Assembly: GCF_024362365.1 (NCBI RefSeq)
Contig: NZ_CP101464.1
Coordinates: 682,001 to 746,000, forward strand
Direction of reading: 5' to 3'
Source: Janibacter sp. CX7
GTDB taxonomy: Bacteria; Actinomycetota; Actinomycetes; Actinomycetales; Dermatophilaceae
DNA length: 64,000 nt
The notes beneath the pieces were generated by a model, which saw only the letters and a program-made list of their open reading frames with translations, searched no databases and had not been told where the DNA came from. The translations under genes were made by a program, and so were the position numbers. Below, one piece after another: positions 7,663 to 17,269 of this stretch; positions within the stretch are counted from its first letter, which is position 1, and each line of letters starts with the position of its first letter.

Positions 7663-8715
7663 TCAGCGGGGGATGAGCACCGTGTAGTCGAGGTCGAGGA
7701 CGACCTCGGGCAGGTACTTGCCGTCCTCGCCCTTGTAGGGGAAGTCGGCACACGGGGTGTCCTTCGTGGCGACCGTGCGCAGGCGCAGGGCGCCGACGTC
7801 GGTGCGGCCGGGCAGCTCGATGCGCTCGAGCACCTCGGACCAGGCGTAGATCGTGTCGCCGGCGAAGGTCGGGTTGGCGTGGGCGCCGGCGTTGATCGCC
7901 GCGACGAGCTGGCCGTTGGCCAGACCGTTGAAGGACAGGGCCCGCGCGAGGCTGATGATGTGGCCGCCGTAGATGAGGCGGCGCCCGATCTTCGCCTGCG
8001 ACTGGGCGTGCTGGTTGAAGTGGACCTTCGCGGTGTTCTGGTAGAGCCGCGTGGCCAGCATGTGGTCCGACTCCTCGATCGTCATGCCGTCGACGTGGTC
8101 GATTCGCTCGCCGACCTCGTAGTCACCCCAGAGGAAGGGGGAGCCCGCGAGCTCGACGTCGTAGTCGCGACCGGTGAGGTCGAAGGGGACGAGGAGGTCT
8201 TCTGCCGCAACGGCGCCCGGCAGGTCGGGGATGACCGTCTCGGGGGCGGGGGAGGCCGCGTCCTTCTTGTGGACCATGACCCAGCGGACGTAGTCGACGA
8301 CCATCTCGCCGCGCTGGTTGACGCCCACGGAGTTGACGTAGACAACGCCGGTGCGGCCGTTGGAGTTCTCCTTGAGCCCGATGACGGTCGAGGTCGTCGT
8401 CACCGTGTCGCCGACGTGCAGCGGGGCCCCGAAGCGCCCGCCCGCGTAGCCGAGGTTGGCCACGGCGTTGAGGCTGATGTCGGGCACCGACTTGCCGAAG
8501 ACGAGGTGGAATGCGAGCAGGGAGTCGACCGGCATCCGCTCGAAGCCCATCGCCTGCGCGAAGGTCGCCGCGCTCGTCGCCGCGAAGCGCGAGCCGTAGA
8601 GGCCGGTGTAGAGCGCGATGTCGCCCTCGGTGACCGTGCGCGGCGTCGCGTGCCGGATCTCCTGGCCGATCGAGAAGTCCTCGAAGTAGTTGCCGGGGAC
8701 CGTCTTGGTCGACAT
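7663..8715 (-). CDS. MaoC-like double-hotdog hydratase, mesaconyl-CoA hydratase-type
   Basis: 350 aa, the length of two-domain MaoC hydratases such as mesaconyl-CoA (beta-methylmalyl-CoA) hydratase. The first hotdog covers ~10-155 (GNYFEDFSIGQEIRHATPRTVTEGDIALYTG cut at YTGLYGSRFAAT), the second ~185-350 with GERIDHVDGMTIEESDH and IYGGHIISLARALSF. ATG at 8715 was preferred to upstream in-frame starts because the domain begins right after it. Together with the two CoA-ester lyases at the start of the window it could act on C4/C5 dicarboxyl-CoA intermediates (ethylmalonyl-CoA pathway or itaconate/citramalate breakdown). That link is inference; no crotonyl-CoA carboxylase/reductase is visible here. 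Confidence 0.75.
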   Translation of the reverse strand: MSTKTVPGNYFEDFSIGQEIRHATPRTVTEGDIALYTGLYGSRFAATSAATFAQAMGFERMPVDSLLAFHLVFGKSVPDISLNAVANLGYAGGRFGAPLHVGDTVTTTSTVIGLKENSNGRTGVVYVNSVGVNQRGEMVVDYVRWVMVHKKDAASPAPETVIPDLPGAVAAEDLLVPFDLTGRDYDVELAGSPFLWGDYEVGERIDHVDGMTIEESDHMLATRLYQNTAKVHFNQHAQSQAKIGRRLIYGGHIISLARALSFNGLANGQLVAAINAGAHANPTFAGDTIYAWSEVLERIELPGRTDVGALRLRTVATKDTPCADFPYKGEDGKYLPEVVLDLDYTVLIPR

Positions 8716-8733
8716 GTGCGTGGGCCTTTCGGT

Positions 8734-8774
8734 GGGGGCGAAGGGGGTCGGTGACATCTTCCCCCTTCGCCCCC
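8734..8774. repeat. CGAAGGG palindrome between divergent genes
   Basis: Perfect 14-bp arms (8734-8747 and 8761-8774; GGGGGCGAAGGGGG and its complement) around a 13-base loop. It lies between two divergently transcribed genes (starts 8715 minus and 8993 plus), so it cannot be a conventional terminator for either. Confidence 0.7.
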
Positions 8775-8862
8775 GTGGTGGTCAGGCCGTCCGGCTGTTG
8801 ACCCGGCCACACCCGGCCACTTGGCCGGGCCGCGCGCGACTGGGCGAGATCGCCGGACCTGG

Positions 8863-8918
8863 CCGCGCAATTGCTCGGTCAACTCCGGGTTTCCCGGCCA
8901 TCTCCGGATCTCTCGGCC
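8863..8918. repeat. CAATTG-centred repeat, copy A
   Basis: 56 bp starting CCGCGCAATTGC and ending TCTCGGCC. It aligns without gaps to 9615-9670 with about 48 of 56 matches by eye. Copies A and B bracket the truncated AbiEi-like gene. Confidence 0.75.
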
Positions 8919-8992
8919 GTCGTGGGCAGCGCAGCCCGGTGGCCTGTGGATGACGCCGGCGAGCGAAGGGAGGACCCCGCAAGGATGTCGTG

Positions 8993-9685
8993 ATGGATCC
9001 ACGACTCGCAGGTGTGCTCGTCGCGGGCGATCAGGTGTGCACGACCGCCAGGCTGCGGGCGATCGAGATCGATGCGGACGAGACCGAGCGTCTGGTGCGG
9101 TCCGGGGAGCTCGTGCGACTGCGTCGCGGGCTCTACGCCGCGGGCGAGAGGTGGCGCTCGGCGAAGCCCGAAGCTCGTCTTGCCCTGTGCACCCGAGCGG
9201 TTCTGGGGGAGAGGCCGGACGCAGCCGCATCGCACGCCAGCGCCGCGGTGCTCCACGGGCTACCGCTCTGGGGCGTGGGGCTCTCGACCGTCGAGGTGAT
9301 CTGCTCGTCGCCCCGACGGCGGCTGCGTGGGGGTGTGCGCCTGCATCCCTGGCCCGACGGGGTGGAGGCCGAGGTCGTCGACGGGCTGCGCGTCGTCCCC
9401 GTCGCGACCGCCGTCGCCCAGGTCACCGACGAGTACGGACTCCTCCCCGGTCTCGTCTGCCTCGACGGGGCGCTGCACACCGAGCAGGTGACGGGGCCGC
9501 AGGTCGAGATCTACGACCGTCGCGGCAAGATCGGCCGGGTGGACTTCCTCGTGGGGCAGGCGCGCGGGTGGCCTGACCGGGGAGAGCGCCGATGGCCGGG
9601 AAGTCCGGGGATGACCGCGCAATTGCACGGCCAGGTCCGGATTTCCCGGCCATCTCAGGACTTCTCGGCCACCTCGCCCGTGTGA
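8993..9685 (+). CDS. AbiEi-like domain protein, nuclease domain truncated by a repeat
   Basis: 230 aa; GTG at 8990 and ATG at 8993 are both possible starts, and AAGGAT (8981-8986) lies 6 bases before the ATG. It is a paralogue of the gene at 5690: RRGLYAAGERW, SHASAAVLHGLPLWGV and GKIGRVDFLVG align with the corresponding parts of that protein. After GRVDFLVG, in the middle of the nuclease core, similarity stops. The remaining ~42 residues are translated from the palindromic repeat at 9591-9670, so the E-x-D-G...K part of the putative active site is missing. It may be a non-catalytic remnant or a pseudogene; the frame is otherwise intact. Confidence 0.65.
   Translation: MDPRLAGVLVAGDQVCTTARLRAIEIDADETERLVRSGELVRLRRGLYAAGERWRSAKPEARLALCTRAVLGERPDAAASHASAAVLHGLPLWGVGLSTVEVICSSPRRRLRGGVRLHPWPDGVEAEVVDGLRVVPVATAVAQVTDEYGLLPGLVCLDGALHTEQVTGPQVEIYDRRGKIGRVDFLVGQARGWPDRGERRWPGSPGMTAQLHGQVRISRPSQDFSATSPV
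9591..9670. repeat. Palindromic CAATTG-centred repeat, copy B
   Basis: Arms 9591-9608 (GATGGCCGGGAAGTCCGG) and 9636-9653 are complementary at 17 of 18 positions, with GCAATTGC in the centre. Bases 9615-9670 are the direct repeat of copy A. The element supplies the last codons and stop of the truncated AbiEi-like gene. Confidence 0.75.
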
Positions 9686-9700
9686 GAGGCGAAGGGAGGG

Positions 9701-11203
9701 TCAGCGCCCCTGGACCTCGGCGATCCAGGCCTCGACCTCGTCGGCGGTGTGCGGCCAGTCGCCGGAGAGGTTGCGGCAACCGTCCTCGGTGACGACGACG
9801 TCGTCCTCGAGGCGCACGCCGATGCCGCGGAAGCGCTCGGGCACCTTGAGGTCGTCGGCCTTGAAGTAGATGCCCGGCTCGACGGTGAGGACCATGCCCG
9901 GCTGCAGCTCGGCGTCCATGTACTCCTCGCGGGTCGCCAGGGCGCAGTCGTGGACGTCGATGCCGAGGTGGTGGCTCGTGCCGTGCACCATCCAGCGGCG
10001 GTGGTACTGGCCGTGCTCGGTGTCGAGCGTGTCCTCGACCGAGACGCCCTCGGGGAGCAGCCCCCACGCGTGGAGGTGCTCGGCGACGACGCGGATCGCG
10101 GCGGCGTGGACGTCGGAGAACTTGTTGCCCGGCTTGACCGCGGCGATGCCCGCGGCCTGCGCGGCGGCGACGGCCTCGTGCACCTCGCGCTGGGTGGGGG
10201 AAAAAGCGCCGCTCACCGGCAGCGTGCGGGTGATGTCGGCGGTGAAGAGCGAGTCGACCTCGACACCGGCGTCGAGGAGGATGAGGTCGCCGTCCTTGAC
10301 CTCTCCGTCGTTCTTGATCCAGTGCAGCGTGTTGGCGTGGTCGCCGGAGGCGCAGATCGAGTCGTAGCCGACGCCATTGCCCTGGTGGCGGGCGTGCAGG
10401 CCGAAGGTGCCTTCGACCCAGCGCTCGCCGCGGCCGCGCTCGGGCAGGCCGGGCAGCTCGCGGATGACCGCCTCGAAGCCGACGCGCGTCGCGTCGACGG
10501 CCTGCTGCATCTGGTCGAGCTCCCAGTCGTCCTTGATCATCCGCAGGTGCGACAGGTCGTGGGCGAGCGCGGCGTCGCCCTCGGCGAGCGTCTCGGTGTC
10601 GGCGCCGGCTTGGCTGCGCACCGTGTCGAGGCGGGCGGTGAGGTCGCGGTCGGCGTCGCGCACGACGCGCACGGTGACCTGGCCCGCGTCCTTGCCGACG
10701 GCGTCCTCGAGCTGCTCGACGTGCCGACCGACGAGGCCCAGCTCGGCCTCGATGTCCTCGATGGACGGACGCGCACCAACCCAGAACTCGCCGTAGCGGG
10801 CGTCGCCGAAGAACTCCTCGGAGTCGCGCGGTGCGAGCGGGCGGAAGTAGAGGCTGGCCTCGTGGCCGGCCTGCTCGTCGGGCCCGCCGAGGGGCTCCAT
10901 GACGAGCACGGCGTCGGGCTCGCGGTCGGCGCCGAGACCCGTGAGGTGGGCGAAGGCCGAGTGCGGGCGGAAGACGTAGTCGCAGTCGTTGCTGCGCACC
11001 TTGAGACCGCCGGCGGGGATGACGAGGCGCTCGCCCTGGTGGGCGACGGAGACCGCGGCGCGGCGCTCGGCGGCCCGCTCGGCCGCCTCGGTGAGCGTCG
11101 GGCGCTCGCCCGAGCGCGGGGCCCAGTCCTGCGCGACGAAGGCCCGGAACTCGTCGGTCGTCGGCCGCTTGCGGTTGTCTGCCTGCTGCTGCTCCTCGCT
11201 CAT
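9701..11203 (-). CDS. pepP: Xaa-Pro aminopeptidase (aminopeptidase P family)
   Basis: 500 aa. Residues ~20-200 form the aminopeptidase P N-terminal domain; the C-terminal half is the M24 pita-bread fold. All five dinuclear metal ligands are visible in order: Asp in LLDAGVEVD, Asp in TADITRT, His in MVHGTSHHLGIDVHD, Glu in TVEPGIYF and Glu in GVRLEDDVVV. It releases N-terminal residues preceding proline, in the cytoplasm. The gene converges with the truncated AbiEi-like gene and diverges from the SDR gene, so it is probably monocistronic. Confidence 0.93.
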   Translation of the reverse strand: MSEEQQQADNRKRPTTDEFRAFVAQDWAPRSGERPTLTEAAERAAERRAAVSVAHQGERLVIPAGGLKVRSNDCDYVFRPHSAFAHLTGLGADREPDAVLVMEPLGGPDEQAGHEASLYFRPLAPRDSEEFFGDARYGEFWVGARPSIEDIEAELGLVGRHVEQLEDAVGKDAGQVTVRVVRDADRDLTARLDTVRSQAGADTETLAEGDAALAHDLSHLRMIKDDWELDQMQQAVDATRVGFEAVIRELPGLPERGRGERWVEGTFGLHARHQGNGVGYDSICASGDHANTLHWIKNDGEVKDGDLILLDAGVEVDSLFTADITRTLPVSGAFSPTQREVHEAVAAAQAAGIAAVKPGNKFSDVHAAAIRVVAEHLHAWGLLPEGVSVEDTLDTEHGQYHRRWMVHGTSHHLGIDVHDCALATREEYMDAELQPGMVLTVEPGIYFKADDLKVPERFRGIGVRLEDDVVVTEDGCRNLSGDWPHTADEVEAWIAEVQGR

Positions 11204-11244
11204 CGCCCCATCGTCTCACTTCGTGGATCCCCGTCTCGGGCGGG

Positions 11245-11268
11245 CGAAGGGGGAGGCCGCCTCCCTTC
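11245..11268. repeat. CGAAGGG hairpin in divergent intergenic region
   Basis: GAAGGGGGAGGC (11246-11257) pairs with GCCTCCCTTC (11259-11268), two G bulged. It lies between the divergent starts of pepP (11203) and the SDR gene (11342), again not a terminator position. Confidence 0.6.
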
Positions 11269-11271
11269 TTC

Positions 11272-11282
11272 ATGTTCTACAT
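11272..11282. promoter_or_regulatory. Candidate operator ATGTTCTACAT upstream of the SDR-HAD-boxD operon
   Basis: Perfect 11-base palindrome ATGT-TCT-ACAT. Its core TGTTCTACA appears as its complement TGTAGAACA at 14513-14521, over the boxB promoter -10. A second small palindrome, CACAAATATGTG, lies at 11300-11311. Candidate site for the PaaX-type regulator encoded at 16134-17000; inferred from position only. Confidence 0.4.
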
Positions 11283-11341
11283 AAGCACTGGCGTGGCGAC
11301 ACAAATATGTGGCATGTTGGTCTCGACGAAGGGAGTCGACG

Positions 11342-12052
11342 ATGACCACTGCCCTGGTGCTGGGCGGCGCCGGAGGGATCGGCGCGGCCGTGACCCGCCG
11401 CCTCGCGGCCGACCACGACGTGACGATCACCCACCACGGCCACCCCGAGCGGGCTGAGGCGCTCGCCGCCGAGCTCGGCGACCGGGTGCGCACGGTGACG
11501 GCCGATGCGACGACCGAGGAGGGGGTGGTGGCGGCCTTCGACGCGGCGCAGGAGCGCGGCGAGCTGACCGTCGTCGTCGACTGCGTCGGCGGCTGGGACT
11601 ACCCCCGCATCACCGAGCTGACGAGCGAGCAGATCCACGAGTCCCTCTCGCTCAACCTCGTCTCGGGGCTGCTCGTCCTGCGCGAGGCGACCAGGCGCGT
11701 GGCCGACGGCGGCCGCGTCGTCATGGTCTCCAGCGCGGCAGCCCGCGTCGCCCCGGCTCGGCAGAGCACCTATGCCGCCGCCAAGGCCGGTCTCGAGGCC
11801 GCCAGCCGCGTCGCGGCCAAGGAGGTCGCCCGCCGGGGCGTGACCGTCAACGTCGTGCGCCCCGGGGCCACCGACACCGAGTACATGCGCTCGATCACGA
11901 GCGACAAGGCCATCGACGCGATGGCCGGGAGCAATGCGATGCGCCGCCTCGGCACCCCCGAGGACATCGCGGGCGTCGTCGCGCTGCTCGTCTCGCCCGA
12001 CGCCGCCTGGGTCACCGGCGACGTCATCGACGCCACGGGAGGCCTGGCATGA
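11342..12052 (+). CDS. SDR family oxidoreductase
   Basis: 236 aa, a classical short-chain dehydrogenase. GGAGGIGAAV at residues 7-16 is the dinucleotide-binding turn, the active-site Ser lies in VSSAAARV and the YxxxK pair in TYAAAKAG, and the C-terminal RPGATDTEYM and VTGDVIDATGG are typical. It has a strong ribosome-binding site, GAAGGGAG, 8 bases before the ATG. It is the first gene of an SDR-HAD-BoxD operon joined by 4-base overlaps, so a step in benzoyl-CoA or dicarboxyl-CoA breakdown is likely, but the standard box pathway needs no extra SDR and the substrate is unknown. Confidence 0.85.
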   Translation: MTTALVLGGAGGIGAAVTRRLAADHDVTITHHGHPERAEALAAELGDRVRTVTADATTEEGVVAAFDAAQERGELTVVVDCVGGWDYPRITELTSEQIHESLSLNLVSGLLVLREATRRVADGGRVVMVSSAAARVAPARQSTYAAAKAGLEAASRVAAKEVARRGVTVNVVRPGATDTEYMRSITSDKAIDAMAGSNAMRRLGTPEDIAGVVALLVSPDAAWVTGDVIDATGGLA

Positions 12053-12921
12053 CCCTCGGAGAGATCCCCACCCGCACCGGTGTCGTCGGTGGGGGCCAGA
12101 TGGGCGCGGGCATCGTCCACGCGCTGCTCCTCGCCGGCAGCGAGGTCGTCCTGCTCGAGCGTGACCCGACGGCCGCGCAGGGGGCGGACGAGCGGGTGGG
12201 CCGCTCGTGCGACAAGAGCGTCGAGCGGGGCAAGATCGCCGACGCCGCCGAGCCGATGGGTCGCCTCACGACGACGACCGATGCCGCGGACCTCGCCGCC
12301 TGCGGCCTCGTCGTCGAGGCGGTGCCCGAGGACGAGCAGCTCAAGCGCGAGACGCTCCAGCGGGTCGAGGCGGTCATCGCGGACGACGCGGCCCTGGCGA
12401 CCAACACCTCGAGCATCTCGCTCGACGCGCTCGCCACCTCGCTGCGCCGCCCCGAGCGCCTGCTCGGCCTGCACTTCTTCAACCCCGTGCCGGCGAGCAA
12501 GCTCGTCGAGATCGTCATCGCCTCGGCCACCGACGAGGCCTGGCGCGAGCGAGCCGTCACCTGGGTGCGCGACGGGCTGGGCAAGACGCCGGTCGTCGTC
12601 GCCGACTCGCCGGGCTTCGCCAGCAGCCGGCTCGGTGTCGCGCTCGGCCTCGAGGCGATCCGGATGCTCGAGGCGGGCGTTGCCTCGGCGGAGGACATCG
12701 ACGCCGCGATGTCGCTCGGCTACGGGCACCCGATGGGCCCCCTTCGCCTCACCGACCTCGTCGGGCTCGACGTGCGCCTGGGCATCGCCCGCTATCTCGA
12801 GCGCGAGCTCGGCCCCCGATTCGCCCCACCACAGCTGCTCGTCGACTTCGTCGAGCAGGGCCACCACGGCCGCAAGACCGGACGCGGCTTCTACGACTGG
12901 ACCAAGGAGAGCACCGTATGA
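12049..12921 (+). CDS. 3-hydroxyacyl-CoA dehydrogenase, probable 3-hydroxyadipyl-CoA dehydrogenase
   Basis: 290 aa, single-function HAD of the PaaH/FadB2 type. The N-terminal Rossmann motif is VGGGQMGAGI (residues ~9-18); then LVVEAVPED near 86, NTSSISLDALA near 115, LHFFNPVPASKLVEI (catalytic His and Asn) near 140, and the C-terminal dimerisation domain with GYGHPMGPLRLTDLVGLD. The ATG overlaps the SDR stop (ATGA), and its own stop overlaps the boxD start. In context it should oxidise 3-hydroxyadipyl-CoA to 3-oxoadipyl-CoA with NAD+, feeding the thiolase at 28630. Confidence 0.9.
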   Translation: MTLGEIPTRTGVVGGGQMGAGIVHALLLAGSEVVLLERDPTAAQGADERVGRSCDKSVERGKIADAAEPMGRLTTTTDAADLAACGLVVEAVPEDEQLKRETLQRVEAVIADDAALATNTSSISLDALATSLRRPERLLGLHFFNPVPASKLVEIVIASATDEAWRERAVTWVRDGLGKTPVVVADSPGFASSRLGVALGLEAIRMLEAGVASAEDIDAAMSLGYGHPMGPLRLTDLVGLDVRLGIARYLERELGPRFAPPQLLVDFVEQGHHGRKTGRGFYDWTKESTV

Positions 12922-14477
12922 GCGAGATCCTCGAGAGCTATGTCGCCGGCCGCTGGAGCGCCGGCACCGGTTCGGGTCGCGAGGTCCGCGACGCCGTGAC
13001 CGGCGAGACCGTGAACCGGGTGTCGAGCGAGGGCCTCGACCTCGGCGCCGCCGTGGCGCACGCCAGGGCGAAGGGGGGTCCCGCCCTTCGCGCGATGACC
13101 TTCCACGAGCGGGCCGCCGCCCTCAAGGCCGCCGCGACCGCGGTGCACGAGGGCAAGGACCGGCTCTACGAGTTGTCCGCCCGGGCCGGGTGCACCACCC
13201 GGGACGCCGCCGTCGACGTCGACGGCGGGACGGGCACCGCCTTCGTCTACGCCTCGCTCGGGCGCAAGGGCCTGCCCGACGCCCGGGTCGTCGTCGAGGA
13301 CGAGTTCATCCAGCTCGGCAAGGAGGGCGTCTTCGGCGGTCGGCACGTGCTGACCAGCCCGCACGGCATCTCGCTGCAGATCAATGCCTTCAACTTCCCC
13401 GTCTGGGGCATGCTCGAAAAGCTCGCACCCGCGCTCCTCGCCGGCGTGCCGACGATCGTCAAGCCCGCGACGCCGACGGCCTACATCGCCGTCGAGGCGG
13501 TGCGGATGATGATCGACTCGGGGGCCCTCCCCGAGGGCTCGCTGCAGGTCGTCGCCGGCTCGATCCCCGGGCTGCTCGACGAGCTCGGCGGCCAGGACCA
13601 CATCGGCTTCACCGGGTCGGCCGACACCGCGGCCGCGCTGCGCGGCGACCCGGCCGTCACCCGCCGCTCGGCGCACTTCAACGCCGAGGCCGACAGCCTC
13701 AACGCCTCCGTCCTCGGCCCCGACGCGGCGCCGGGGGAGCCGGAGTTCGACCTCTTCGTCAAGGCGCTCGTCACCGAGATGACCGTCAAGGCCGGGCAGA
13801 AGTGCACGGCGATCCGCCGCGCCCTCGTGCCTGCCGACCGGGTCGACGCGGTGGCCGAGGCCGTCTCGGAGCGCCTCGCCGGCGTGACGATCGGTGCCCC
13901 GGGTGCCGAGGGGGTGCGCATGGGTGCGCTCGTCGGCACCGAGCAGCGCGACGACGTGCGTGACGCCGCCCGGCGCATCGCCGCCGCGGGCACGGTCGTC
14001 CACGGCGACCTCGACCGCGTCGACGTCGTGGGCGCCGACGCCGAGCGCGGCGCCTTCCTCTCGCCCGTGCTCGTGCGCGTCGACGACGCCGATCGCGCCG
14101 AGCCCCACGAGGTCGAGGCCTTCGGCCCGGTGAGCTCGCTCATGGGCTATCGCGACGCCGAGCACGCGGTCGAGCTGCTCGCCCGCGGCGAGGGCAGCCT
14201 CGCCGGCTCCGTCGTCTCGGCCGACGCCGACTTCGTCGACCGGGTCGTCGCCGGAGCGGCGCATTGGCACGGCCGCCTCCTCGTGCTCGACCGCGACAGC
14301 GCGCCGGAGTCGACCGGCCACGGCACGCCGATGCCCCAGCTCGTCCACGGCGGCCCCGGCCGTGCCGGTGGCGGCCAGGAGGAGGGCGGCCTGCGCGCGG
14401 TGCACGCCCACCTGCAGCGCTCCGCGGTCCAGGGCAGCCCCGCCGTCCTCGAGCGGCTCGGCTCGCTCGGCGACTGA
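12918..14477 (+). CDS. boxD: 3,4-dehydroadipyl-CoA semialdehyde dehydrogenase (BoxD)
   Basis: 519 aa, the size of BoxD and of the aldehyde dehydrogenase part of PaaZ; there is no MaoC domain, which favours BoxD. Evidence: GGPALRAMTFHERA near residue 55, SPHGISLQINAFNFPVWGM near 150, VKPATPTA, IGFTGSADTA (NAD(P) region) and catalytic Cys296 in KAGQKCTAIRR. It oxidises 3,4-dehydroadipyl-CoA semialdehyde, the BoxC product, to 3,4-dehydroadipyl-CoA. It overlaps the HAD stop by 4 bases and lies directly upstream of boxB. Bases 13068-13091 hold a mirror pair of the CGAAGGG heptamer inside the coding sequence. Confidence 0.92.
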   Translation: MSEILESYVAGRWSAGTGSGREVRDAVTGETVNRVSSEGLDLGAAVAHARAKGGPALRAMTFHERAAALKAAATAVHEGKDRLYELSARAGCTTRDAAVDVDGGTGTAFVYASLGRKGLPDARVVVEDEFIQLGKEGVFGGRHVLTSPHGISLQINAFNFPVWGMLEKLAPALLAGVPTIVKPATPTAYIAVEAVRMMIDSGALPEGSLQVVAGSIPGLLDELGGQDHIGFTGSADTAAALRGDPAVTRRSAHFNAEADSLNASVLGPDAAPGEPEFDLFVKALVTEMTVKAGQKCTAIRRALVPADRVDAVAEAVSERLAGVTIGAPGAEGVRMGALVGTEQRDDVRDAARRIAAAGTVVHGDLDRVDVVGADAERGAFLSPVLVRVDDADRAEPHEVEAFGPVSSLMGYRDAEHAVELLARGEGSLAGSVVSADADFVDRVVAGAAHWHGRLLVLDRDSAPESTGHGTPMPQLVHGGPGRAGGGQEEGGLRAVHAHLQRSAVQGSPAVLERLGSLGD

Positions 14478-14491
14478 TATTCCACAAAGTC

Positions 14492-14520
14492 TTGTCGTGA
14501 CGCCCTGCAAGGTGTAGAAC
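14492..14520 (+). promoter_or_regulatory. boxB promoter with overlapping TGTAGAACA palindrome
   Basis: -35 TTGTCG (14492-14497), 17-base spacer, -10 TAGAAC (14515-14520). The -10 lies within TGTAGAACAT (14513-14522), the complement of the palindrome at 11272. A repressor bound here would block RNA polymerase; PaaX-type control is inferred. Confidence 0.55.
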
Positions 14521-14561
14521 ATATGACAGGACCTCGCACGGACGCGACCCAAGGAGAGACC

Positions 14562-16058
<1,497 letters not shown>

Positions 16059-16075
16059 CCGGCCGCCACGACGTG

Positions 16076-16118
16076 CGAAGGGGGTGCCCCGGGATCGAGT
16101 CCCGGGGCACCCCCTTCG
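16076..16118 (+). terminator. CGAAGGG-based bidirectional terminator
   Basis: Perfect 19-bp stem (16076-16094 with 16100-16118), loop TCGAG. It lies between the convergent boxB and paaX-type genes and can serve both. Confidence 0.88.
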
Positions 16119-16133
16119 TCAGGTGCGGTGTCG

Positions 16134-17000
16134 TCAGGTGCGCTCGCCGGCTGCCTGCTCGAGGCGCTCCCACTCGCGCTGCGCACGGCGGTGCCAGCGG
16201 TCGCGGAGGGTGTGGAAGAGGGTTGCGGCCTGCGGTCCCGGCCAGTCGGCGGGCAGCAGCTCGGCGGGCAGGTCCGGGTCGACGAAGGGGAAGTGCCGCC
16301 AGGCCTGGATGAGCTCCACCTGCGCGACGAAGGCCTCCTCGTCGGAGTCGACGGTCCGGTCGGCGAAGTCGACCATGAAGTCGTGGTAGCCGGCGCGGAC
16401 CTCGGCGAGGTCCCATGCCGCGTCGATGAGCGAGGCGGGGTCGGTGCCTGCCGCGCGGCGGCCGACCCAGGCGAAGGCGCGGTCCGCGAGGCCGAGGTCG
16501 GCCAGCGTGGACTGCACCTCGGCCTCCTTGTGCGCGTCGGGGATGATCCACATCCCGGGGGTCGGGCAGCCGAGGCCGAGCCAGGTCAGGCGGGTGCGCA
16601 GCTTGTGCCGGGTGGCGCGCTGCGACTCGGGGACCGCGGCGGCGACGACGAGCCACTCGCCGTCCCACGTGTGCGGGCTGCGCAGGAAGGAGTAGATGCG
16701 CTCGGTGCCCTCGGCGAGGAGCGTGCGGCCCTCCGGGGTCGTCTGCCATCGCACCCGGCGGCCGTGCCGCTCCGACGCGACCAGACCCTGGCCGGCGGTG
16801 CGGGCGATGGTCTGGCGGGCCGATTTTTCCTCGACGCCGAGGGCCGCGAGTGCTGAGACGAGGGTGCCGGTCCACGCGGACCCGTCGCGAGGGTGGGCGA
16901 ACTCGCCGAGGATCGTCAGCAGGAGGGCGCGCGCGCTCGCCGCGGTGGGGCGCTCGCCGACGGTGGTCGTCGCACGTCCGGTGTCGGCCTTCGTCGTCAT
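16134..17000 (-). CDS. PaaX family transcriptional regulator
   Basis: 288 aa. PaaX-type proteins are GntR-like winged-helix repressors that respond to phenylacetyl-CoA in enterobacteria. Seen: N-terminal winged-helix region ~20-90 (ARALLLTILGEFAHPRDG ... ARQTIARTAGQGLVASERHGRR cut), the middle domain with WDGEWLVVAAAVPESQRATR near 112, GCPTPGMWIIPDAH, and the C-terminal HFPFVDPDLPAELLP segment. It is flanked by boxB and the ABC importer, so a local role controlling the box genes with an aryl-CoA effector such as benzoyl-CoA is likely; the effector is inferred. Confidence 0.9.
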   Translation of the reverse strand: MTTKADTGRATTTVGERPTAASARALLLTILGEFAHPRDGSAWTGTLVSALAALGVEEKSARQTIARTAGQGLVASERHGRRVRWQTTPEGRTLLAEGTERIYSFLRSPHTWDGEWLVVAAAVPESQRATRHKLRTRLTWLGLGCPTPGMWIIPDAHKEAEVQSTLADLGLADRAFAWVGRRAAGTDPASLIDAAWDLAEVRAGYHDFMVDFADRTVDSDEEAFVAQVELIQAWRHFPFVDPDLPAELLPADWPGPQAATLFHTLRDRWHRRAQREWERLEQAAGERT

Positions 17001-17100
17001 GGGTCGGTCTGCTCCTCGTCTCGTGGTCTCCCGTCAGGGTTGCACCGAAGTGGTCCGGCGTCGCGCAGGCGCCCGTGACGAGTCCGTGCGTGTGCCGTGG

Positions 17101-17269
17101 ACGCCCCACCTCGGTGGGGAGGCCGCATCGAAAAATCTACTACTAATTTCTTTCGATACGGCTATTGACTGTAGAAGGATTGACCGCCATCCTCATTCCA
17201 CCGACGACGGGGTCGGTTTCCCAGCGGTCCCGTCGTGCCCTCAATGACGAGATCGCACCTGGAGTCCCG
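17101..17269. promoter_or_regulatory. Divergent control region between paaX-type gene and ABC importer
   Basis: The AT-rich core 17130-17180 stands out in a ~70% GC background. It contains TCTACTACTAATTTC and, at 17170-17176, TGTAGAA, the half-site shared with the boxB promoter; TTGACT (17164-17169) is a possible -35 for the importer. Probably carries promoters in one or both directions and a regulator site. Confidence 0.45.

Noticed and set aside
5690..9685. Toxin-antitoxin system of the AbiE type
   Set aside because: No AbiEii nucleotidyltransferase gene is adjacent to either AbiEi-like gene; both are orphans, one with a nuclease-like C-terminus.
13068..13091. In-frame insertion of a palindromic element into boxD
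   Set aside because: The encoded GGPALR is normal for BoxD/PaaZ aldehyde dehydrogenases as I recall them, so codon choice, not insertion, explains the pair.
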